Shown: in pieces, positions 1 through 6,609 of the stretch
Position numbering within the stretch: position 1 is the stretch's first letter
How the letters are laid out: each line of letters starts with the position of its first letter
NCBI GenBank assembly: GCA_028279275.1
Contig: JANQOB010000018.1
Location: 62,001-126,000 of the forward strand
DNA from: Gammaproteobacteria bacterium
GTDB lineage: Bacteria > Pseudomonadota > Gammaproteobacteria > UBA4575
Direction: 5' to 3'
Length of the DNA stretch: 64,000 nt
The notes under the pieces: generated by a model
Database searches by the model: none
What the model saw: only the letters and a program-made list of their open reading frames with translations
Told to the model about the DNA's origin: nothing
Made by a program: the position numbers and the translations under genes

Positions 1-111
1 TAATGCTGAGGAAATACTCTCGACGGTGGCGCTGTTATAATTCATAACAAGTAATGGAGAATAAATTTAACTATTTAATAACCTTACAGTAGTGCTAAAT
101 ATTTTACATCT
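1..111. other. Upstream flank of senB
   Basis: No complete gene fits here. Plus-strand frame 2 is open from the window edge to a stop at 38-40 and frame 3 to a stop at 45-47, so the 3' end of an upstream gene may lie here. The visible tail is too short to identify. The rest is AT-rich leader before the ATG at 112, with no strong ribosome binding site. Confidence 0.3.
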
Positions 112-1080
112 ATGAAAATACTTCTCATTACTCCTGCTTTACCAAGCGCGCGTGCAGGCAATCGGGTTACCGCCGTGCGTTGGAAAAACATATTAACCGA
201 TCTCGGACATAAGGTTCAGGTTAAAAATAGTCAGGACGATATACAAGAAATATGTAAAAAATCAGACTTAATGCTTGCACTGCATGCATGGCGCAGCGCT
301 AATTCAATAGAAACGTTTAATTACCTTGCCCCAGAAAAACCGCTAATAGTTGCATTGACAGGTACTGACTTATACCGATTTATACACTCACATCCTAAAC
401 CCACATTACGTTCTATAAAACTAGCTGATACATTAATTTCGCTTCATGACTTAGCGCATTTAGCAATCCCTAAAGTTTATCGTAGAAAAGTGAATGTTAT
501 CTATCAATCCGCTAGCTCAGTAAAAAGATCAGTCAATAAAAACAAAAGGTTCTTTGATGCATGTGTGATCGGACACCTGAGAGAAGAGAAAGATCCATTA
601 CGTGCAGCCTATGCAGTGCGAAAATTACCTCAGGAGTCTCGCATCAGAATTAAGCAATTTGGAAAAGCCCACACACTCGCTTGGGCCAAGCGTGCACAAA
701 AAGAAGCAGCTTCAAATGAACGTTATCACTGGTATGGCGAAGTTCCTCATTGGAAAATTCGTCAGCAATATGCCCATGCTGATGTAATGGTATTAAGTTC
801 TAAAATGGAAGGTGGTGCGAACGTTATTTCAGAAGCATGTGTGGCGGGAATGCCCGTAATCGCATCAGATATTGCGGGATCAATTGGCTTATTAGGAAAA
901 AATTATCCTGGTTATTATCCTTACGGTAACACTCAGGGACTGAGCGAGCTGTTACTGAGAGCCGAAACGGACCGAAAATTTTTGGCAAAGCTCGAAAAAG
1001 CTTGTAGAAGTAAGTCTAACCTGTTTACTTATGCTAAAGAAAAAAACAACATGAAAAAATTATTAAGTAAGATCATATGA
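112..1080 (+). CDS. senB: SenB-like selenosugar synthase (GT-B glycosyltransferase)
   Basis: A 322-residue GT-B glycosyltransferase. The N-terminus (MKILLITPALP, then GNRVTAVRW), LMLALHAWRSANSI and LIVALTGTDLY match the family once called TIGR04348 and now known as SenB. In selenoneine synthesis SenB joins selenophosphate to a UDP-sugar to form a selenosugar. The C-terminal donor-site motif is visible near residues 235-250 (GGANVISEACVAGMPVIAS). It is the first of four plus-strand genes; the next starts 59 bases later. The expected partner SenA (EgtB-like) is not in the window and could lie upstream of base 1. A selenophosphate source, the SelD fusion at 6610-8880, is close by. Family assignment is from memory of motifs; substrate is inferred. 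Confidence 0.82.
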   Translation: MKILLITPALPSARAGNRVTAVRWKNILTDLGHKVQVKNSQDDIQEICKKSDLMLALHAWRSANSIETFNYLAPEKPLIVALTGTDLYRFIHSHPKPTLRSIKLADTLISLHDLAHLAIPKVYRRKVNVIYQSASSVKRSVNKNKRFFDACVIGHLREEKDPLRAAYAVRKLPQESRIRIKQFGKAHTLAWAKRAQKEAASNERYHWYGEVPHWKIRQQYAHADVMVLSSKMEGGANVISEACVAGMPVIASDIAGSIGLLGKNYPGYYPYGNTQGLSELLLRAETDRKFLAKLEKACRSKSNLFTYAKEKNNMKKLLSKII

Positions 1081-1139
1081 AATAAGTTTTCCAATATCAT
1101 GGTCTTCTAACTATAGGAGCTAATTGCTAAAAATTCTGA

Positions 1140-1922
1140 ATGATTATTGCAAAATTCATCTTTAACGCGCGCCATCGCAGAGCGTGGTCTAATCCCGAGA
1201 GGAAAATTCAAACATTAGAGAGCTTTGCTCAGACAGAAATCGATGCAGGTGAATCTATACTCAGTGCTCTGCCGTATGTTGACAATCCTAGGCTGCGAAA
1301 ACATTTAGAACGACATGCTAAAGATGAATTGGAGCATGGATATCTATTTAGTGCACAAGCACAAAAATTACGAAAACTACAACCAAACTCATCAAGCATT
1401 TATAAAAAGCCAGATAAACTTTACAACTTATCTAGATTCAAAACTTCAACTGAGCTGAATTCGCATGATTTTTTTTCAGGAGAAAACTATGAAAAATTAG
1501 GTGAAATCACATACGTTGCTATGTTGAATATAGCTGAAGCAAAGGCTGAAAAAGTATTTAGCAAACATCATCAATTATTACACGATGACCCCGAAACATT
1601 TAAAATTTTTGAAAGAATATTAAAAGATGAGCGCTATCATGTTTCATATACAGGTAAATTTCTTACTGAATGGACAAATCAAGGTAAAACCAAGCAGGTA
1701 AAAAAAGCTTTGTCCTTTGCAAAAAAAGCACGCCTTCTGAATAGTATAAAACGAAAAAGTTCTAAAGTGGGTGAAAAAATAGGGTATTTGATTCTGTATA
1801 TTCTTTACTTTACGGCAATCATCCCTTTTGCATTTGCATCCAAAATTAGTCGCACAAAAAAAGGCTGGCAGTATCCTGTAAAAGTTAGTCAAGACCTTAA
1901 ACAAGGTCATTCACAATACTAA
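1140..1922 (+). CDS. Membrane-anchored ferritin-like diiron protein
   Basis: A 260-residue protein with the four-helix diiron pattern of the ferritin-like superfamily: E33 on helix 1, E63xxH66 on helix 2, E133 or E137 on helix 3 and E164xxH167 on helix 4. A single hydrophobic stretch near residues 209-230 would anchor it in the membrane, followed by a basic tail. An in-frame stop directly precedes the ATG, so this is the first possible start; the nearest AGGAG (1115-1119) is about 20 bases upstream, which is far. It lies between senB and the carbamoyltransferase gene, probably in one transcript. Oxidase, oxygenase or desaturase chemistry is possible; the substrate is unknown. Confidence 0.7.
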   Translation: MIIAKFIFNARHRRAWSNPERKIQTLESFAQTEIDAGESILSALPYVDNPRLRKHLERHAKDELEHGYLFSAQAQKLRKLQPNSSSIYKKPDKLYNLSRFKTSTELNSHDFFSGENYEKLGEITYVAMLNIAEAKAEKVFSKHHQLLHDDPETFKIFERILKDERYHVSYTGKFLTEWTNQGKTKQVKKALSFAKKARLLNSIKRKSSKVGEKIGYLILYILYFTAIIPFAFASKISRTKKGWQYPVKVSQDLKQGHSQY

Positions 1923-1939
1923 ACATAAGTAGAAGTATA

Positions 1940-3640
1940 TTGGATATTTTAGGTATATCTGCTTTTTATCATGATGCCGCCGCAGCACTAGTAAGAGATG
2001 GTATTCCTCTAGCAGCTGCACAAGAAGAAAGGTTCACTCAAATAAAAAATGATCCAACATTTCCAATCAATGCGATTAATTTCTGTTTGCAAGAAGGAAG
2101 TGTTTCGATAAACGAAATTGACTGGATCGTTTTTTATGAAAAACCATTACGTAAATTTGAAAGAATACTAGTTACACATCTAAGTCATTTTCCACGCTCT
2201 TCAAAAGCATTCAGTCGAGCAATGTTCTTATGGCTTGGTGACCGCCTTTGGTTAAAAAATCGAATTGCAAGTGAACTTGGGGTTGCCCCCAAAAAAATTC
2301 TTTTTACGGAACACCATCAGTCTCACGCAGCCAGTGCCTTCTTCCCTTCTCCTTTTAGAGATGCTGCTATCTTAACCGTTGATGGTGTTGGCGAATGGGC
2401 AACCACCACTTTTGGCAAGGGATCCGAAAATCATTTAGAAATCATCTCAGAACTACACTTTCCACATTCACTTGGACTTTTATACTCCTCAATTACTGCA
2501 TTTCTTGGATTTCGTGTAAACGAAGGAGAGCAAAAAGTAATGGGCCTTGCAGCTTACGGCAAGCCAGCTTATCAAGACCAAATTCGATCTTTGCTGTCAT
2601 TTTCTAATGACGGAAGTTTTGAACTTGATGTTTCTGCTTTCAGATACCCTTTTGATCCTGAAAAAAGCTTTGGCCCTAAAATAACAAAATTATTAGGCAA
2701 CGAACGCAAACCTGATAATCCCATTTTGTATCAGAGTGGTAATTCAAAACATGCTGATATAGCGGCTAGCGTACAACTAGTATTAGAAGAATGTATGCTT
2801 AAACTTGCCAATCAATTACATCTTCAAGTTCCATCAAAAAACTTATGTCTAGCCGGCGGTGTAGCATTAAACGTAGTGGTCAATAGCAAAATATTAGAGC
2901 AAAGTCCTTTTGAAAATATTTTTATCCAGCCTGCAGCAGGGGATGCAGGTGGGGCACTTGGTGCTGCGCTATATATTTATCATGTTGAACTAAATGAAAA
3001 AAAACGTTTTACCCAAAAACATGCATTTCTGGGTGAAAAGGCCGAAGCAACTAGATCTGTGAGTACACGAAATATATATGAAGAAATTTCTGATGAGGAT
3101 AAATTAATTGAAAATGTTGTTCACAAACTATTAAACCAAAAAACTGTTGGTTGGGTGCAAGGAAAATTTGAATGGGGTCCCCGTAGCTTAGGACACCGCA
3201 GCTTGATTGCCGATCCTCGTAACGTGGAAATGAAACAACACATTAATCAATACATAAAACATCGTGAAATGTTTAGACCTTTTGCCCCTGCAATTACAAA
3301 GGAGAACGCAGATAAATTTTTCGATATCCCAAAAGGAGCTGATTCAGCTGTTCCATTCATGCTGTTATCAGTATTTGCTTTAGAAGAGAAAATCGAATTT
3401 ATGCCCGCTGCTTTACATGTCGACAATACAGCCAGAGTACAAGTAGTTGACAAAGACAGCGACCCATTGTTTCATAAATTAATCTCAAGGTTCGGAGAAC
3501 AAACAGGTGTGCCGATATTATTGAATACTTCTTTAAATCTTCAAGGTCAACCTATGGTTAGGGGCGAAAACCAAGCAACTGATCTATTGCAAAAAAGCCA
3601 GTTAGACTGTTTAGTAGTAGAGAATCGTATATACAATTAA
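1940..3640 (+). CDS. Carbamoyltransferase, NodU/CmcH/TobZ family
   Basis: A 566-residue enzyme of the family that moves a carbamoyl group from carbamoyl phosphate via carbamoyl-adenylate to a hydroxyl on a sugar or other small molecule. The N-terminal Kae1-like domain opens with GISAFYHDAAAALV and carries the metal-binding histidines in HHQSHAASAFF and the nearby GLAAYGKP motif. The smaller C-terminal domain has the typical GPRSLGHRSL and REMFRPFAPA stretches. The start is TTG, chosen because the family begins M(D/N)ILGISAFYHD. It is 17 bases after the diiron gene and 37 before the DUF5989 gene. The acceptor is unknown; the neighbours suggest a sugar or a secreted glycan. Confidence 0.9.
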   Translation: MDILGISAFYHDAAAALVRDGIPLAAAQEERFTQIKNDPTFPINAINFCLQEGSVSINEIDWIVFYEKPLRKFERILVTHLSHFPRSSKAFSRAMFLWLGDRLWLKNRIASELGVAPKKILFTEHHQSHAASAFFPSPFRDAAILTVDGVGEWATTTFGKGSENHLEIISELHFPHSLGLLYSSITAFLGFRVNEGEQKVMGLAAYGKPAYQDQIRSLLSFSNDGSFELDVSAFRYPFDPEKSFGPKITKLLGNERKPDNPILYQSGNSKHADIAASVQLVLEECMLKLANQLHLQVPSKNLCLAGGVALNVVVNSKILEQSPFENIFIQPAAGDAGGALGAALYIYHVELNEKKRFTQKHAFLGEKAEATRSVSTRNIYEEISDEDKLIENVVHKLLNQKTVGWVQGKFEWGPRSLGHRSLIADPRNVEMKQHINQYIKHREMFRPFAPAITKENADKFFDIPKGADSAVPFMLLSVFALEEKIEFMPAALHVDNTARVQVVDKDSDPLFHKLISRFGEQTGVPILLNTSLNLQGQPMVRGENQATDLLQKSQLDCLVVENRIYN

Positions 3641-3677
3641 ACTATGCAGTGTATATTGCTAAATTAAATAAATAAAA

Positions 3678-3860
3678 ATGAAATTTACGCAATCAACGAA
3701 TACTTATATAAGCACTTTTTTAGAGCTAATTATAGGTTTACATAAAAGTGGTTATTGGTGGCTTATACCTTTAATCATTATTTTATTGCCTTTGTCATTC
3801 TTTTTCATACTTGCGCAAGCGGTGCCGATTGTTGCGCCTTTTGTGTATACGCTCTTTTAA
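3678..3860 (+). CDS. DUF5989 family small membrane protein
   Basis: A 60-residue protein with one central membrane segment (about residues 26-50) and the characteristic ending LAQAVPIVAPFVYTLF. Proteins of this family commonly sit directly beside carbamoyltransferase genes, as here, and their function is not known. The ATG follows an AT-rich leader. The stop lies 15 bases from the end of the convergent SGNH gene, leaving little room for a terminator. Whether it is a subunit or anchor for the carbamoyltransferase is inference from position only. Confidence 0.75.
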   Translation: MKFTQSTNTYISTFLELIIGLHKSGYWWLIPLIIILLPLSFFFILAQAVPIVAPFVYTLF

Positions 3861-3875
3861 AAATTTGACTCTTGT

Positions 3876-5003
3876 TTAAGAGCATTTGACTACATGCTTA
3901 ATGTTGCATAGCTCTGTGTATATGGCGTCCGCAATTTTCTCATGCCCTAAGGCAGACCAATGATTATCTTTTTGTATTTGAATTTCTTCACCAGCCGATA
4001 ATGACTCGCGGATTTTTGGCCCTAAATTTATAGTATAAATCCCAAGCTCCTTACCTAAGTTTTCAAAATCTTGTTCTAACTGTGAATAGTTATGCTCAAT
4101 ATTTAACAAAACAAAATGTGTGTTATTTTGCCTGGCAGACTCAGCAAAGTTTTTTATTACTAATTTTGTAAGTTCCCATACCTTGCTGTTTACAGTAAAA
4201 ATACTCTTTTCCTGATAATTCCTAAAGTATCTTAATAATATTCTCATAACTACACTTTTATTCATAAATGAAATTCGATCGACTCCCGCATTATGATCAA
4301 AAAGATCATATTGATTAGGTATAGGTGAACCTGCAAGACTAAGGCCGGTCTCATCTTTCACAAAATATGGTTTGGCGTAAAAAGTAAAACTACTTGTATT
4401 TCTAGGTATATGATGAAATGCAAAAGCCAAGACAATTACATCTAGTGCATAATCTTTAATTTCATTTTCATAGTAAAGCAGCATTTGATCAGTGCCATAA
4501 CCGCGAACACCAAAGTTTAGCACTTGAGCATCATCTAGTTTTTTATCTAAGAGCGATACATAAACTTCATTATCATTTACTGATTCTCCAAAAGTTTGTG
4601 AAGCCCCGATAAAACCAATTTTGAGTCTATTATTTAAATTAAGTAAATCATCGGTATTTTTACCTCTCAGACCATGCTTATTGGTAGAAATAGATACATC
4701 CCACAAACCAGGCTTGATATGTTTTACCCTAGCATTAGGTTTAACTTTCCAACCAAGCTTCTCATCATGTATGTCAAATGAGTACGGACTCGTGATCGTA
4801 CTGTATTTATTATTTTCAGGACGACTTTTCCATATTAAAAAATGATGTTGCTCACTCGATAAGCCATAATACGGCAGGTATAAAAGATCTGCTGAGCTAT
4901 AGTAGTAGCGTACAGAAACCTCTAAAAACAAAAAAGCCGAAATTACTGCAAATATATAACTTAAAATTTTAAAGTTTGAAAAATGATTTTGTCTTTCTAC
5001 CAT
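3876..5003 (-). CDS. SGNH/GDSL hydrolase-like protein, membrane anchored
   Basis: A 375-residue protein with an N-terminal signal anchor (about residues 12-30) and an SGNH-type fold. The nucleophile block is GFIGASQTFGE, with Ser135; NFGVRGYGTDQ fits the glycine block; DNHWSALGHE near the C-terminus supplies the Asp-x-His pair. Such proteins act as esterases or acetyltransferases on extracytoplasmic glycans and lipids. It converges on the carbamoyltransferase operon; SGNH proteins accompany carbamoyltransferase/DUF5989 genes in other glycan clusters. The exact substrate is unknown. Confidence 0.7.
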   Translation of the reverse strand: MVERQNHFSNFKILSYIFAVISAFLFLEVSVRYYYSSADLLYLPYYGLSSEQHHFLIWKSRPENNKYSTITSPYSFDIHDEKLGWKVKPNARVKHIKPGLWDVSISTNKHGLRGKNTDDLLNLNNRLKIGFIGASQTFGESVNDNEVYVSLLDKKLDDAQVLNFGVRGYGTDQMLLYYENEIKDYALDVIVLAFAFHHIPRNTSSFTFYAKPYFVKDETGLSLAGSPIPNQYDLFDHNAGVDRISFMNKSVVMRILLRYFRNYQEKSIFTVNSKVWELTKLVIKNFAESARQNNTHFVLLNIEHNYSQLEQDFENLGKELGIYTINLGPKIRESLSAGEEIQIQKDNHWSALGHEKIADAIYTELCNIKHVVKCS

Positions 5004-5052
5004 CGATCTCGCATGGTTCAGAAATACGATATATCAATTTATTATCATGTAT

Positions 5053-5424
5053 CTAGTTCACAGCAAATTCATGCCAATCACCATTGGATTGTTGGTACTT
5101 AAAGCCATTCTCAGTTATTTTCACACGTGATTTTTTTGTTTTATTAGGTTTTATCTTTAACTTAGCTAGCTGTTTACTCGTTTTTAGATCCAGAATAACA
5201 AATTCAACCTTTTCACTGGTTTTATTTTTCACACGAAACTCATACAAACCAGGCTCTAAATTATTCAAATCCTCAGATGTATCAATAGAATCCTCATTAA
5301 GTATTAATTCTAACTTAATATAATCACTTTTGAGTCCTCCAGCCCCACCACCACCTGCATAGAGAGTAGAGGAAATGAGTAGTAAAAAAGCAAGCAAGGC
5401 TAAGGAAAATATTATTTTATGCAT
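5053..5424 (-). CDS. Small secreted protein, cupredoxin-like fold suspected
   Basis: A 123-residue protein with a clear signal peptide ending near residue 23 (LYAGGGGAGG follows). The stretch LEPGLYEFRVKNKTSEKVEF looks like the middle of a cupredoxin-like beta sandwich, where related proteins read GxYxFxVxNxxxxxHEF. The usual ligand His is Lys-Val here and no Cys/His/Met cluster is present in the mature part, so it is unlikely to bind copper in the standard way. It lies 49 bases upstream of the SGNH gene on the same strand and may share its transcript. Function unknown; the fold call is tentative. Confidence 0.5.
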   Translation of the reverse strand: MHKIIFSLALLAFLLLISSTLYAGGGGAGGLKSDYIKLELILNEDSIDTSEDLNNLEPGLYEFRVKNKTSEKVEFVILDLKTSKQLAKLKIKPNKTKKSRVKITENGFKYQQSNGDWHEFAVN

Positions 5425-5951
5425 ATTACTGTTCCCTTAATTTTTTACGTTAACTCAAATATGACCTTAGATTACAGTATAAAATTTCACACAAGACAAT
5501 AAATGTTTATAAAAATATTTAATCAAAAATAAAAGTATATCTTTGGTCTTAACAATTAAGACATATAAAGTGATAAAGCTTGAAAATCTAGATCATGTTT
5601 GGATACATAGTAACCAAACAATGGTAAATTTTGGTCTGGCAATGAGTGCACTTGCCAATTTAATGGCGAAATTCAAATAATTACTCTGCTTAGTAATCCA
5701 TTAATGTTCCTAATTAACTACATAATGAAGTTTTAATTGTGCATACTTATCACAAGTCGTAGGGTATGGACTGTAGGTGTTTTTTTAAATTGTTTGATAT
5801 CGTAGGCTAACAAACAATACATGCAAATCGACCTGGCGTAACTTAATATCAATGTCTTGGAAAAGTAGAACACTACTCAACGAGACAAATTAACAGCAAA
5901 ACGCAAGATTCGATTCAAAAAGCACCACAATCAAAACATAAGCCTACAAGG
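5425..5951. other. Long intergenic region, no gene recognised
   Basis: About 530 bases of AT-rich sequence between the small secreted protein and the terminator at 5952. No tRNA-like cloverleaf, no ORF with a credible ribosome site and no repeat family was seen. A plus-strand RNA ending at the strong hairpin 5952-5983 would start somewhere in here, but no promoter can be fixed by eye. Confidence 0.4.
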
Positions 5952-5983
5952 AAAGCCCGCTCACACAGTTCAACGCGGGCTTT
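5952..5983. terminator. Intrinsic terminator, probably bidirectional
   Basis: A nine-base-pair GC-rich stem (AAAGCCCGC paired with GCGGGCTTT) around a 14-base loop. On the plus strand it is followed by CTTTTGC. On the minus strand it begins nine bases after the stop of the DUF2238 gene, so it most likely ends the selD-DUF2238 transcript. It could also end a plus-strand RNA from the gap upstream. Confidence 0.75.
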
Positions 5984-5991
5984 CTTTTGCT

Positions 5992-6591
5992 CTAGGACTT
6001 TATTTGGACCAATTGCTTGTCATGTAACTTAGACAAAGTAAGCAAACCTATAATTGCGCCTAACAAGGCTAAACCCATATCAGACTGTGTATCCCATTCA
6101 TATCCTTGTGTTGCTAAAAACGCATCTGCGCCTTCTCCAATTGCAAGCGCTGCCCACCATTCTATGAGCTCATAAAATGCACTAAAAGCAAGACAAAAAC
6201 TAATACAGAAAAAATATTGCCAAAAAGAATTTGGAATGATGTTTTTACGGATAATAATCTCTCGCGCAATCAGTGCAGGGACAAAACCTTGAGCAAAATG
6301 TCCTACCTTGTCGTAATTATTTCTAGCAAACCCAAACCATTCTTTAAAATAGTCAAATAATGGCACTTCTGCATAAGTATAATGACCGCCAACCATCAAG
6401 ATTACACAATGAATCAAAATTAAAATATATAATAGCGGAGTCAGTCGAAAAGAATTATATGTAAACACTAACACAACAATTCCGATGATTGCTGGTAACA
6501 CTTCAAAGAACCAAGTGATTTGGTCTTTAGGGTGAATTGCAGACCATATAAAGACTATAAAAAAAACACCAAGCCAAGCAACTTTATACAT
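5992..6591 (-). CDS. DUF2238 (YjdF-type) integral membrane protein
   Basis: A 199-residue protein with about six membrane segments and the DUF2238 signature: HYTYAEVPLFDY, then RNNYDKVGHFAQGFVPAL, SAFYELIEWW and TQGYEWDTQSDM. Conserved His and Glu residues in the membrane part resemble those of membrane-bound hydrolases, but no function has been established for the family. It starts 18 bases after the selD fusion stop on the same strand, so the two are probably co-transcribed. A selenium role would be inference from that position alone. Confidence 0.8.
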   Translation of the reverse strand: MYKVAWLGVFFIVFIWSAIHPKDQITWFFEVLPAIIGIVVLVFTYNSFRLTPLLYILILIHCVILMVGGHYTYAEVPLFDYFKEWFGFARNNYDKVGHFAQGFVPALIAREIIIRKNIIPNSFWQYFFCISFCLAFSAFYELIEWWAALAIGEGADAFLATQGYEWDTQSDMGLALLGAIIGLLTLSKLHDKQLVQIKS

Positions 6592-6609
6592 ACATTGCTA
6601 ATAATTCGT

